A stretch of DNA of 64,000 nucleotides from assembly GCF_009380165.1 (NCBI RefSeq), contig NZ_WHUF01000003.1, positions 960,486 through 1,024,485 of the forward strand, read 5' to 3'. Position 1 is the first letter of the stretch, and the number at the start of each line of letters is the position of its first letter. Shown here in pieces: positions 8,074-19,764 of the stretch. Source of the DNA: Rugamonas rivuli (GTDB lineage Bacteria; Pseudomonadota; Gammaproteobacteria; Burkholderiales; Burkholderiaceae_D). A program made the position numbers and the translations under genes. Below the pieces are notes generated by a model that was not told the DNA's origin, did no database searches, and saw only the letters and a list, made by a program, of their open reading frames with translations.

Positions 8074-9185
8074 CAGGTCTGCACCAGTTTGCGGTGGCGC
8101 TGGATGCTCATCAGGATGCCCGCGCCCAGGCCCAGCGTCAGCAGCGCCGTGCCGCCGTAGCTCATGAACGGCAGCGGCACGCCGACCACCGGCAGGATGC
8201 CGCTGACCATGCCCATGTTGACGAAGGCGTAGGTGAAGTAAATCATCGTTACCGCGCCGGCCAGCAGGCGGGTGAAGAAGTTGGGCGCATTCCCGGCGAT
8301 CATCAGGCCACGGCCGATCAGCAGCAGGTACAGGAACATCAGCACCAAATTACCGGTCAGGCCGAACTCCTCGGAGAACACGGCGAAGATAAAGTCGGTG
8401 GTGCGCTCCGGGATGAACTCAAGGTGGGCCTGCGTGCCGTGGGTCCAGCCCTTGCCGGTGATGCCGCCCGAGCCCACCGCGATGGTCGACTGAATGATGT
8501 GGAAGCCCTTGCCCAGCGGGTCGGAAGTCGGGTCGATCAGCGTCATCACGCGTTCGCGCTGGTAGTCGTGCAGCACCGACCAGATCACCGGCAGGCTGGC
8601 CGCGCCGGCCACGAACAATGCGATCAGCGCCTTCCACGCCAGACCGGCCAGGAAGATCACGCAGAAGCCCGCAGCCACCACCAGCAAGGCGGTGCCCAGG
8701 TCCGGCTGCTTGACGATCAGCCCAACGGGTATCGCCAGCAGCACGGCGGCGATGCCGTAATCCTGCCAGCGCAGATGGCCGGCGCGCTGCTGGAAGAACC
8801 ACGCCAGCATCAGCGGCATGGCGATCTTCATGAATTCGGACGGCTGGATATCGACGCCCAGGTGCAGCCAGCGCCGCGCGCCCAGCTTGATGGTGCCGAA
8901 CAGCGCCACGCCGATCAGCAGCGCCACCGCGACCACATAGGCCGGCACGGCGATCCGCATCATCATCTGCGGCGACACATTGGCCACGAACCACATCACG
9001 ATGAAGGCCAGGAAGATGTTGCGCAGCTGGTCTTCCACCTTGCCGGGAATGCCGATGCCGGCCGAGTACAGCGTGACCAGGCCGACCGACAGCAGCGCGC
9101 AGATGATCAGCGCCAGCGGAATGTCGAAAACGGTGAAGTACGGGCGAAGGCGGCGCCACAGGGAACGCCTTTCGTTGATGCGCAT
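8073..9185 (-). CDS. rodA: RodA, first copy (SEDS peptidoglycan glycosyltransferase)
   Basis: A 370-residue SEDS glycosyltransferase with about ten membrane segments and the conserved 'QPDLGTALLVVAAG', 'GTQAHLEFIPERTTDFIFA' and 'PLPFMSYGG' blocks. It follows the first mrdA after 9 nt, the canonical mrdA-rodA arrangement, so this is probably the ancestral copy. Its stop overlaps the start of the second rodA. Length is normal for RodA. Confidence 0.94.
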   Translation of the reverse strand: MRINERRSLWRRLRPYFTVFDIPLALIICALLSVGLVTLYSAGIGIPGKVEDQLRNIFLAFIVMWFVANVSPQMMMRIAVPAYVVAVALLIGVALFGTIKLGARRWLHLGVDIQPSEFMKIAMPLMLAWFFQQRAGHLRWQDYGIAAVLLAIPVGLIVKQPDLGTALLVVAAGFCVIFLAGLAWKALIALFVAGAASLPVIWSVLHDYQRERVMTLIDPTSDPLGKGFHIIQSTIAVGSGGITGKGWTHGTQAHLEFIPERTTDFIFAVFSEEFGLTGNLVLMFLYLLLIGRGLMIAGNAPNFFTRLLAGAVTMIYFTYAFVNMGMVSGILPVVGVPLPFMSYGGTALLTLGLGAGILMSIQRHRKLVQT

Positions 9186-9194
9186 GCTGGTCCT

Positions 9195-11177
9195 TTATTC
9201 CTTGTTGCCGGGTGTTTCAGCGCCGGGCTTCTTGTCGTCGCTGACGCCCTGTTCGGCCTGGACGTCCTGTACGGAGCGCAGCTCGGCGTCCTCCTTCGGC
9301 ACGCGGGTGGTTTCTTTTTCGTTCGGGCGCTTGCCCAGCAGGTAGTAGTCGAGCGCCTTGCGCACGATGGGCGCGGCCACGCCGGCGCCGAAGCCGCCGT
9401 TCTCCACCACCACCGCGATGGCGATGCGCGGCTTGTCGGCCGGGGCGAAGGCGGTGTAGAGCGCGTTGTCGCGCAGGCGTTCGGCGATCAGGTTGGCGTT
9501 GTACTTCTCGTTCTTCTTGATCGCCACCAGCTGCGCGGTACCGGTCTTGCCGCCCGAGGTGTAGCCGGCGCCGGCAAAGGCGCGCGCCGCCGTGCCGCCG
9601 ATGGTAACTCCGACCATGGCGTTCTTGATGACGTCGATATTTTCCTGCTTGAGCGGGATGCGGTAGCTTTCCTTGGGCACCGTCAGCTTGCGGGCGCGCG
9701 AGACGCCGTCTTCGACGATCTTCACCAGGTGCGGCTTCATGACGATGCCGTTGTTGGCCAGGTTCGATACCGCGTGCGCCATTTGCAGCGGCGTGTAGTT
9801 GTTAAAGCCGTTGCCGATGGCGATGGAGATGGTGTCGCCGCCCACCCACTTCTGCGCCGCCACGTTCTTCTTGAAGCGGTTGCGCTTCCATTCCTTCGAC
9901 GGCAGCACGCCCTGCTTCTCGTGTTCCAGGTCGATGCCGGTCAGCTGGCCGAAGCCGAACGGCTTCATGAAATCGCTGATGGCGTCGATGCCCAACTCGT
10001 TGCCGAGGATGTAGTAGTAGGTGTCGCAGGATTCGACAATGGACTTGTACATGTCCACCGTGCCGTGGCCGCCCGGTTTATCGTCGCGGAACTTGTGGCC
10101 GCCCAGCGTGAACGAGCCCGGATCGAAGATGGTCTGGCCCGGCGTGCGCTTGCCCAGTTCCAGCGCGGCCAGCGCCATGAAGGGCTTGAAGGTGGAACCG
10201 GGCGGATAGGTGCCGGACAGCGGACGGTTCACCATCGGCTTGTCCAGCGAGGTATTGAGTTCGTTCCAGCTCTGCGAGTCGATGCCGTCGACGAACAGGT
10301 TGGGATCGTAGCCGGGCCGCGATACGTAGGCCAGGATGTCGCCCGTCTCCGGCTCGATGGCCACCAGCGCGCCGCGCCATTCGCCGAAGGCTTCCTCGAT
10401 CACCTTTTGCAGTTCGATGTCGATCGACAGTATCAGGTTGCTGCCCGGCGTGGCGGGCGTGCGTGACAGCGTGCGGATGGCGCGGCCGCCGGCCGACTTC
10501 TCCACTTCCTCGTAGCCGGTGATGCCGTGCAGCTGCTTCTCGTAGCTTTTCTCCAGGCCTTCCTTACCGATATGGTCGGTGCCGTTGTAGTTGGCGGCGT
10601 CCTCGGTGTCGGCGATGGCCTTGGCCTCGCTGGTGTTGATGCGGCCGATGTAGCCGATCACGTGGGAGGCGATCTCGCCCAGCGGGTACTGGCGGAACAG
10701 GCGCGCCTGCACTTCCACGCCGGGGAAGCGGAAGCGCTGCGCGGAAAAGCGCGCCACCTCCTCATCCGTCAGGCGGGTGCGCAGCGGCACGCTCTCGAAG
10801 CCCTTGGATTCCTCCAGCAGCTTCTTGAAGCGCTTGCGGTCCTTGGTCTCCACCGTAATCAGCTTGGACAGCTCGTCGATGGTTTCGTCCAGCGTGGTGC
10901 TCAGTTTGGACGGCGTGATCTCCAGCGTGAAGGCCGAGTAGTTGCGCGCCAGGACCACGCCGTTGCGGTCCAAAATCAGGCCGCGATTCGGTTCGATGGG
11001 GACGATGGCGATGCGGTTCTCTTCGGCCTGCGCGACGTAGTCGCTATGCTTGTAGACCTGCAGCCAGATGAAGCGCGCCAGCAGCGAGGCAAAGCAGAAG
11101 AACACCAGCGCGCCCAGCACCGTCAGGCGCAGGCGGAACTGGTGCAGCTCGCGTTGATTGTCCTTGAGTTCAGTCAT
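9195..11177 (-). CDS. mrdA: Penicillin-binding protein 2, first copy
   Basis: A 660-residue elongation-specific transpeptidase. It has an N-terminal membrane helix (about residues 20-40), a pedestal/dimerisation region, and a transpeptidase domain with GSTFK (Ser328), SCD at 383-385 and KTG at 544-546. It sits directly after mreD as in other betaproteobacteria and is likely the ancestral copy. It is closely similar and collinear with the copy at 4877-6931 up to the KTG motif; the tails after about residue 620 differ. Confidence 0.94.
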   Translation of the reverse strand: MTELKDNQRELHQFRLRLTVLGALVFFCFASLLARFIWLQVYKHSDYVAQAEENRIAIVPIEPNRGLILDRNGVVLARNYSAFTLEITPSKLSTTLDETIDELSKLITVETKDRKRFKKLLEESKGFESVPLRTRLTDEEVARFSAQRFRFPGVEVQARLFRQYPLGEIASHVIGYIGRINTSEAKAIADTEDAANYNGTDHIGKEGLEKSYEKQLHGITGYEEVEKSAGGRAIRTLSRTPATPGSNLILSIDIELQKVIEEAFGEWRGALVAIEPETGDILAYVSRPGYDPNLFVDGIDSQSWNELNTSLDKPMVNRPLSGTYPPGSTFKPFMALAALELGKRTPGQTIFDPGSFTLGGHKFRDDKPGGHGTVDMYKSIVESCDTYYYILGNELGIDAISDFMKPFGFGQLTGIDLEHEKQGVLPSKEWKRNRFKKNVAAQKWVGGDTISIAIGNGFNNYTPLQMAHAVSNLANNGIVMKPHLVKIVEDGVSRARKLTVPKESYRIPLKQENIDVIKNAMVGVTIGGTAARAFAGAGYTSGGKTGTAQLVAIKKNEKYNANLIAERLRDNALYTAFAPADKPRIAIAVVVENGGFGAGVAAPIVRKALDYYLLGKRPNEKETTRVPKEDAELRSVQDVQAEQGVSDDKKPGAETPGNKE

Positions 11178-11218
11178 GGTGCTCAGTCACGGTGCTCAGT
11201 CACTTCTCGGCCGGGGCG

Positions 11219-11731
11219 TCAGATCGGGCGGGTGTGGTCGCGGTCCACCGCGCGGCGCTGCGGCGCCAGCAGCAGCCAGGTCGCCAGCGGCCACAGGGCC
11301 ACGGCGACGATGCTTTCGACGAAGTAGAACCAGCCGGGGAATTTACCGGAGACGAAGAAGCGCACGATCAGCTGCACCGACTGCGCCATCAGCAGCAGCG
11401 GGAACACGTGCATCGCCTGCGTCAGCAGCGGGAACCACAGCACCCGGCGATGCAACATGATGGCGAAGTAGGACAGCAGCGTGTAGGCCAGCGCATTCTC
11501 GCCCAGCAGCGTGGAGTCATGCACGTCCATCAGCAGGCCGAGGAAGAAGGCGGTGCCGATGCCGACCTTGCGCGGCTGGTGCACACCCCAGAACACCAGC
11601 ACCAGCGCCACGAAGTCCGGCACGCCGATGAAGTTCCCCCAGGGGAGCAGGTTCAGTAGGAAAGCGCAGAACAGGCTGAAGGCGATGAACAGCGGGCTGA
11701 CCGGCAGCAGGATATAGTGTGGACGATTCAT
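11219..11731 (-). CDS. mreD: Rod shape-determining membrane protein MreD
   Basis: A 170-residue integral membrane protein with several hydrophobic segments and the motif 'LGLLMDVHDSTLLGENAL', characteristic of MreD. It is a component of the elongasome that links MreC to the PBP2/RodA pair in the inner membrane. The start overlaps the mreC stop (ATGA), and mrdA follows after 41 nt. Length is normal. Confidence 0.9.
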   Translation of the reverse strand: MNRPHYILLPVSPLFIAFSLFCAFLLNLLPWGNFIGVPDFVALVLVFWGVHQPRKVGIGTAFFLGLLMDVHDSTLLGENALAYTLLSYFAIMLHRRVLWFPLLTQAMHVFPLLLMAQSVQLIVRFFVSGKFPGWFYFVESIVAVALWPLATWLLLAPQRRAVDRDHTRPI

Positions 11732-12909
11732 CGTGCCGGCTCCTTCGGTTTGGTGGCAGCGGGTGCGGGCTGGCCGTTCGCGGCTGCGGCGGCAGGTGCT
11801 GCGGCGGTTGTAGCGGGTGCGGCGGCCGGCGCCACAGCAGGTGCTGCACCTGGCGCGGCTGCGGCAGGCGCGCCAGCGGCAGGCGCCGGTTTTGGCGCAG
11901 GCGGAGGCATCACCGGCATCAAACCGGGCGGCGCGTTGTTGGCCGGCGCGGCGGCCGCAGGCGCAGCAGGTTCGACGCCCTCTTTCGGCGCCTCCTTGAT
12001 CGGCGCCATCTTGTTGTTGTGCTTCTTGAGCGCGCGCGCCTCTTCATCCGGCGGACGCGGAGGCATCTCCGGCGTCGACATCAGAATCAGCAGCTGCGTA
12101 TTGTTGGAGATGCCGGCCAGCGGCTGGCACACCACGCCGCCGAACGATCCGGCCGCGCTGTTTTCCACCTGGCTCACGCGCGCCACCGCCAGGCCGGCCG
12201 GGTAGACGCCGTCCAGGCCCGAGGTGACGACGATGTCGCCGACCTGGATATCCGCATTCGGCGCCGTGAAGCGCAGCTCCAGCGCGCCGGACTTGCCGCG
12301 TCCATAGGCCACGCTGCGCAAGCCGTTGCGCAGCAGCTGCACGGGAATGGCCTGCTCCTTATCGGTCAGCAGCGTCACTTCGGAGGTAAAGGGGAACACG
12401 CGCGTGACCTGGCCGACCACGCCCTGGTTGTCGATCACCGGCAGGCCGAGCGCCACACCCTGCTGGGTGCCGCGGTCGAGGATCACCTTGCGGCTGTTGA
12501 CATCGCGCGCGTCGTACAGAATCTCGGCCAGCATGGACTTCACCGGCAGATGCTCGCGCGCTGCCATCAGGCGGCGCAGTTGGTTGTTTTCAGCCGTCTG
12601 GAGCTGGGCCTGTTGCAGCACCAGCGCGCCGGCGATCTGCTGGCGTTTGAGCTCGCGCACCTGCTTTTCCAGCGACGACAGAGTGGAGAAATAATCGCCG
12701 ACGCCGTAGATGGCGTCGCGAGGCAGCAAGGCTGCCATTTGCAGCGGATACAGCACCGTGGCTGCCGCCTTGCGCACGGTGGTCAAGGTACGCATGCGCG
12801 CATCGACCAGCAGCAGTGCAATCGAAATGCACGCAAACACCGTCATCTTGACGCGGGCGGAGGCGCCTTGCTTGAAAAGTGGCGGAGGACTGTATTCCAT
12901 GACTTCCAA
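11728..12909 (-). CDS. mreC: Rod shape-determining protein MreC
   Basis: A 393-residue bitopic protein. After a short cytoplasmic start comes a membrane segment (about residues 20-40), a coiled coil (about 70-105), and the periplasmic beta-barrel domain with 'VILDRGTQQGVALGLPVI' and 'SGLDGVYPAGL'. MreC binds and activates PBP2. Unlike typical MreC, about 100 C-terminal residues form a low-complexity Ala/Pro tail ending in 'TKPKEPAR'. It follows mreB after an 83-nt spacer that contains a strong hairpin. Confidence 0.93.
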   Translation of the reverse strand: MEVMEYSPPPLFKQGASARVKMTVFACISIALLLVDARMRTLTTVRKAAATVLYPLQMAALLPRDAIYGVGDYFSTLSSLEKQVRELKRQQIAGALVLQQAQLQTAENNQLRRLMAAREHLPVKSMLAEILYDARDVNSRKVILDRGTQQGVALGLPVIDNQGVVGQVTRVFPFTSEVTLLTDKEQAIPVQLLRNGLRSVAYGRGKSGALELRFTAPNADIQVGDIVVTSGLDGVYPAGLAVARVSQVENSAAGSFGGVVCQPLAGISNNTQLLILMSTPEMPPRPPDEEARALKKHNNKMAPIKEAPKEGVEPAAPAAAAPANNAPPGLMPVMPPPAPKPAPAAGAPAAAAPGAAPAVAPAAAPATTAAAPAAAAANGQPAPAATKPKEPAR

Positions 12910-12958
12910 TAATCCGGCGCTCGCGCGCCAACGAGACTGTCAACTCATCCCAATGCAT

Positions 12959-12982
12959 CGGGGCCGCTGTTTCGCGGCCCCG
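12959..12982 (-). terminator. Hairpin between mreB and mreC
   Basis: A perfect 9-bp GC-rich stem (CGGGGCCGC / GCGGCCCCG) with a 6-nt loop lies 11 nt after the mreB stop. No T-run follows on the minus strand, so it is not a complete intrinsic terminator. It may stabilise the mreB transcript or attenuate reading into mreC, giving more MreB than MreC and MreD. Function is inferred. Confidence 0.5.
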
Positions 12983-12992
12983 TCTTGTCAGA

Positions 12993-14310
<1,318 letters not shown>

Positions 14311-14613
14311 ATGTCCCTGACCATATCCGACGTAACACGCATTGCAAAACTGGCACAACTTGAGATGAGCGAGCAGCAGACCGCTACCGCGCTGGACCAG
14401 TTGAACGGCATTTTTGCGCTGGCCGAACAGATGCAGGCGGTCGACACCGACGGCGTCGCCCCGCTGAGCCACCCGCTGGCGGCGCACATGAATAACATCG
14501 CCCTGCGCCTGCGCGAAGACGTGGCCACCGAGGCCAATCGCCGCGAAGACTACCAGGCCGTCGCGCCCAAGACCCAGGACGGTCTGTACCTGGTGCCGAA
14601 AGTGATCGAATAA
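14311..14613 (+). CDS. gatC: Asp-tRNA(Asn)/Glu-tRNA(Gln) amidotransferase subunit C
   Basis: A 100-residue protein of normal GatC length, with the family pattern 'VTRIAKLAQLEMSEQQ' near the N-terminus and 'DTDGVAPLSHP' in the middle. It stabilises the GatA-GatB contact in the complex that converts Glu-tRNA(Gln) or Asp-tRNA(Asn) to the amidated form. First gene of gatCAB; a repeat element separates it from gatA. Confidence 0.95.
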   Translation: MSLTISDVTRIAKLAQLEMSEQQTATALDQLNGIFALAEQMQAVDTDGVAPLSHPLAAHMNNIALRLREDVATEANRREDYQAVAPKTQDGLYLVPKVIE

Positions 14614-14633
14614 GAGCGACGCGCCCGCCGAGC

Positions 14634-14714
14634 CGTCATTCCCGCGCAAGCGGGAATCCATACTGAGCCGACCTGGCCAGCGTTCCATGGATTCCCGCCT
14701 ACGCGGGAATGACG
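14634..14714. repeat. REP-like inverted repeat doublet between gatC and gatA
   Basis: Two 27-nt arms at 14634-14660 and 14688-14714 are near-perfect inverted copies, and each is itself a small palindrome (ATTCCCGCG..CGCGGGAAT type). The form resembles the dRS3/REP-like palindromes scattered between genes in many betaproteobacteria. The spacer is 27 nt. The element may act as an mRNA hairpin within the gatCAB transcript. Confidence 0.8.
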
Positions 14715-14742
14715 GGCCACTCCGAATCTGAATTGAAACGCC

Positions 14743-16215
14743 ATGCACACCAAAACCATTAAAGAGCTGTCCGCGCTGCTGCAAAGCAAAGCCATCACCG
14801 CCACCGAACTGGCGACGCATTTCCTCGACCGTATCGAAAAAAGCGACCTGAACGCCTTCCTGCACGTGGACCGCGCGCTGACCCTGGCGCAAGCGGCCGA
14901 AGCGGACGCCCGCATCGCCGCCGGCACCGCCACCCCGCTGACCGGCGTGCCGATCGCCCACAAGGACATCTTCGTCACCCGCGACTGGCGCTCGACCGCC
15001 GGCTCGAAAATGCTGGCCAACTACGTCAGCCCGTTCGACGCCACCGTGGTGGAAAAATTCCGCGCGGCCGGCATGGTCACGCTGGGCAAATTGAACTGCG
15101 ACGAATTCGCCATGGGCTCGGCCAATGAAAACTCGGCCTTCGGCGCGGTGAAAAACCCGTGGGATAAAAACGCCGTACCTGGCGGCTCCTCCGGCGGTTC
15201 CGCCGCCGCCGTGGCCGCGCGCCTGGCGCCGGCCGTCACCGGCACCGACACCGGCGGCTCGATCCGCCAGCCGGCAGCGTTCTGCGGCATCACCGGCATC
15301 AAGCCGACCTACGGCCGCGTATCGCGTTTCGGCATGATCGCCTTCGCCTCGTCGCTGGACCAGGGCGGCCCGATGGCGCAAACCGCCGAAGACTGCGCGC
15401 TGCTGCTCAACGCCATGGCCGGCTTCGACGAACGCGATTCGACCTCGCTGACGCCTGAAATGGGCGGCATCGACGAAGACTACACCCGCGAACTGGGCCA
15501 GCCGCTGGCAGGCCTGCGCATCGGCGTGCCGAAGGAATACTTCGGCGAAGGCCTGGCCAAGGACGTGGAAGACGCCGTGCGCGCAGCGCTGGCCAAGTAC
15601 GTCGAAATGGGCGCGACGCTGGTGGACATCTCGCTGCCGAACACCGCGCTGTCGATCCCGGCCTACTACATGATCGCGCCGGCCGAAGCATCGTCCAACC
15701 TGTCGCGTTTCGACGGCGTGCGCTACGGCCACCGCGCTTCGGAATACAAAGACCTGTCCGACATGTACCGCAAGACCCGCGCCGAAGGCTTCGGCGCCGA
15801 AGTAAAACGCCGCATCATGGTCGGCACCTATGTGCTGTGCCACGGCTACTACGACGCCTACTACCTGAAGGCGCAAAAAATCCGCCGCCTGATCGCGCAG
15901 GATTTCGAAGCGGTGCTGAACGGCCCTAACGCCGTCTGCGACGTCATCATGGGACCGGTCGCGCCGACCGTGGCATGGGACCTGGGCGACAAGTCCGACG
16001 ACCCGGTTGCCGCCTACCTGGCCGACATCTACACGCTGTCCACCAGCCTGGCCGGCTTGCCTGGCATGTCGATCCCGGTCGGCTTCGGCGCCAAGAACCG
16101 CCCTGTGGGCCTGCAGATCATCGGCAAGCATTTCGGCGAAGCGAAACTGCTGAACGTCGCCCACCAGTACCAGCTGGCGACCGACTGGCACACCCGCGCA
16201 CCCGCCGGCATCTAA
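14743..16215 (+). CDS. gatA: Asp-tRNA(Asn)/Glu-tRNA(Gln) amidotransferase subunit A
   Basis: A 490-residue amidase-signature enzyme that releases ammonia from glutamine for tRNA amidation. The catalytic triad is visible: Lys74 in AHKDIF, Ser149 in GGSSGGS (147-153) and Ser173 in TDTGGS (168-173). Length is normal. The gene lies between gatC and gatB, with gatB 24 nt downstream, forming one operon. Confidence 0.97.
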   Translation: MHTKTIKELSALLQSKAITATELATHFLDRIEKSDLNAFLHVDRALTLAQAAEADARIAAGTATPLTGVPIAHKDIFVTRDWRSTAGSKMLANYVSPFDATVVEKFRAAGMVTLGKLNCDEFAMGSANENSAFGAVKNPWDKNAVPGGSSGGSAAAVAARLAPAVTGTDTGGSIRQPAAFCGITGIKPTYGRVSRFGMIAFASSLDQGGPMAQTAEDCALLLNAMAGFDERDSTSLTPEMGGIDEDYTRELGQPLAGLRIGVPKEYFGEGLAKDVEDAVRAALAKYVEMGATLVDISLPNTALSIPAYYMIAPAEASSNLSRFDGVRYGHRASEYKDLSDMYRKTRAEGFGAEVKRRIMVGTYVLCHGYYDAYYLKAQKIRRLIAQDFEAVLNGPNAVCDVIMGPVAPTVAWDLGDKSDDPVAAYLADIYTLSTSLAGLPGMSIPVGFGAKNRPVGLQIIGKHFGEAKLLNVAHQYQLATDWHTRAPAGI

Positions 16216-16239
16216 CTTAAAAAATACAGCGAGAATCAT

Positions 16240-17700
<1,461 letters not shown>

Positions 17701-17715
17701 ATATGGCAGACCTTG

Positions 17716-17743
17716 AAAGGGACGCCACGGCGTCCTTTTTTTT
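17716..17743 (+). terminator. Intrinsic terminator after gatB
   Basis: A 7-bp GGACGCC/GGCGTCC stem with a 2-nt loop is followed by a run of eight T residues, starting 15 nt after the gatB stop. It closes the gatCAB operon. Confidence 0.85.
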
Positions 17744-17825
17744 GGCCCGCTCCGTGAGAATGCGCGAGTATTCAAGGATCGCAAACTGCTATCCTGTTCA
17801 ACCCTACGACTAAAGAACCAACGCA

Positions 17826-18311
17826 ATGACCGATACGAGAATACGCCTGGCCGTGCCTGAAGATGCAGCCTCGATCGCCGCAATGGCCGTTGCGCTGACC
17901 GAAGAAATATCCCAGCGCCTTGGTGTAAAGACCTTCAACCTGGATCAGCAAAAAACCGCCAGCTTGTGCCACGCCCTGCTGCGCGAGGAAAAGTACCTGG
18001 CGCTGATCGCGATTGCCGAAGGCGAGGCTATCGGCTTCGTCGGCATCTCCGAAGGCCGCGCACTGTATGCGGAAGGCGCGCTGGCGACCATGCAGGAGTT
18101 CTTCGTCGCCCCGCCCTTCCGCACCAACGGCGTCGGCGGCCAACTGCTGAACGCCGCCGCCGAACTGGCGCGCAAGCGTCGCTGGAACCGCCTGGAAGTC
18201 TGCACACCGCCGTTGCCCGAGTACGACCGCAGCCTGGCGTTCTATGAGCGTCATGGCTTCGAGATCACCGGTGGCCGCAAACTCAAACGCCTCTTTACGG
18301 AAGCCCAATGA
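17826..18311 (+). CDS. GNAT-family N-acetyltransferase
   Basis: A 161-residue GNAT. Acetyl-CoA-binding motif A is seen as 'EFFVAPPFRTNGVGGQLL' (about residues 96-113), followed by 'YDRSLAFYERHGFE' near the end. Substrate unknown. The start has no strong ribosome site. Its stop overlaps the next gene (ATGA), so it is coupled to the exported LprI-like protein. Confidence 0.88.
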   Translation: MTDTRIRLAVPEDAASIAAMAVALTEEISQRLGVKTFNLDQQKTASLCHALLREEKYLALIAIAEGEAIGFVGISEGRALYAEGALATMQEFFVAPPFRTNGVGGQLLNAAAELARKRRWNRLEVCTPPLPEYDRSLAFYERHGFEITGGRKLKRLFTEAQ

Positions 18312-19108
18312 AAAAACTGATTGCCCTGCTGGCCTTGAGCGCATCCACGCTGGCCCACGCCGCCACGATAGACTGGCCTTTGAGCTACGAGGGCAAATCG
18401 ACGAACGCCTTCATCTGGGACAAGCGCGCCAAAGAGCTGATCCAGACGCGCGTCCCCAGCAAGCTGGCCAGGGACGTGCTGGCGGGACTGGGCGGCCCGC
18501 CGGAGCCGGTGTTTGTGGTCGACAAGCGCTACGTCAGCGCATCGGCCTGCGTGCCGCACGCCTGCCCGGAAAAGGGCTTCTTCTGGATGGACACCCAGAC
18601 CGGCCAGGGCCTGGGCGCGGACATCTTCGACGGCGCGCTGCGCCTCGGCTCCAACAGCCTGTCCGCAAAACAGATCCCGGCGCCTGCGCGCCGCGCATTG
18701 ATCGACTGGATGAGCGCCAACGACGTCACACCGGTCAGCGTGGAATTCATCGACAACCGCGGCGCCAGCACCAGCATCGACGCCGCGCAATTCAAGCCGG
18801 CGGCGCACTTCGAGCCTTCGGCCGAAGGTCCATCCTATGACTGCAAGGCGGCAGTCACGCGCGTTGAAAAAACCATCTGCGCCGATGCGGCTTTGGCCAA
18901 ACAGGATCTGGCGCTGGCCAAGCTGCTGAAGGAAATCCGCCAGGGCCACGACAGCATAGCCTCCCGAAACGAGCTGCGCGACTTCCAGCGCAAATGGCTG
19001 AAGGAGCGCGACACCACCTGCGCCCCCGCTGCGGACATCAACGCCTGCCTGGGCAAGCAGTACCAGGCCCAGAACGACCGGCTGATGAACTGGATACCCG
19101 GCCGCTAA
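18308..19108 (+). CDS. Exported protein with a C-terminal LprI-like domain
   Basis: A 266-residue protein with a clean signal peptide (cut near residue 18, 'STLAHA'). The C-terminal 90 residues (about 175-262) match the LprI/DUF1311 pattern: 'YDCKAAVTRVEKTICADAAL', 'FQRKWLKERD' and paired Cys residues. LprI members inhibit lysozyme in mycobacteria; in proteobacteria the role is mostly unknown. The N-terminal portion is unrecognised. Translationally coupled to the upstream GNAT gene. Confidence 0.7.
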   Translation: MKKLIALLALSASTLAHAATIDWPLSYEGKSTNAFIWDKRAKELIQTRVPSKLARDVLAGLGGPPEPVFVVDKRYVSASACVPHACPEKGFFWMDTQTGQGLGADIFDGALRLGSNSLSAKQIPAPARRALIDWMSANDVTPVSVEFIDNRGASTSIDAAQFKPAAHFEPSAEGPSYDCKAAVTRVEKTICADAALAKQDLALAKLLKEIRQGHDSIASRNELRDFQRKWLKERDTTCAPAADINACLGKQYQAQNDRLMNWIPGR

Positions 19109-19110
19109 GC

Positions 19111-19764
19111 ATGGAGAGTACGACGTTGAACAAGACATTCGATGTGGCTCCAACTGCGGCAGCATGGACCAAGGGATGGACGCTGACGCGCGACAAGGCC
19201 TCCCCCGTCAGCCAACCCTACGGCTACAAGATCGACCTGGGCGTTCCTGAGCGCCTGGAGCGACATGTCATGGTCGACTACGACGCAGACGTCCTGCGTG
19301 CGCTGACCGACAGCCTGCACACGCCGGGAACCTGGCTCAAAGTGTGCGCGCACCCGGAGCAGGTCGCGCCGCTTTTGCACGAAAGCTGGCAAGTCCAGGC
19401 GCCCGAGTACCTGATGGCGGTGGCGTTGGATAACGCAGCAGCGGTGGCGCCTGATGGCTACCAGCTGTCCATGTCCACATCCGACGCTGTCTCCGACGCA
19501 GAGCTCAGGGATGCAGATGGCGAACTGGCGGCGCGGGGGCGAGTGGCCCACAGCGACGGCGTTGCCACGTTCGACCAGATCATCACCGAACCTGCGCATC
19601 AACGAAAAGGGCTAGGCCGCGTCATCATGGCGACGCTCGCCAACGCATCCATCGCCCACAAGGCAAACGTGGGCGTGCTGGTCGCCACTGAGCAGGGCCG
19701 CGCCCTCTATCAGGCGATAGGGTGGACACTGGTTTCGCCTGTCACTGCGGCGGTCATCGCTTGA
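19111..19764 (+). CDS. GNAT-family N-acetyltransferase
   Basis: A 217-residue protein starting 2 nt after the upstream stop. The C-terminal half carries GNAT motif A as 'TEPAHQRKGLGRVIMATLA' (about 165-183) and 'ATEQGRALYQAIGW'. The N-terminal half is a diverged domain with no clear motif. Substrate unknown. Its end overlaps the start region of the following sensor kinase. Confidence 0.85.
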   Translation: MESTTLNKTFDVAPTAAAWTKGWTLTRDKASPVSQPYGYKIDLGVPERLERHVMVDYDADVLRALTDSLHTPGTWLKVCAHPEQVAPLLHESWQVQAPEYLMAVALDNAAAVAPDGYQLSMSTSDAVSDAELRDADGELAARGRVAHSDGVATFDQIITEPAHQRKGLGRVIMATLANASIAHKANVGVLVATEQGRALYQAIGWTLVSPVTAAVIA

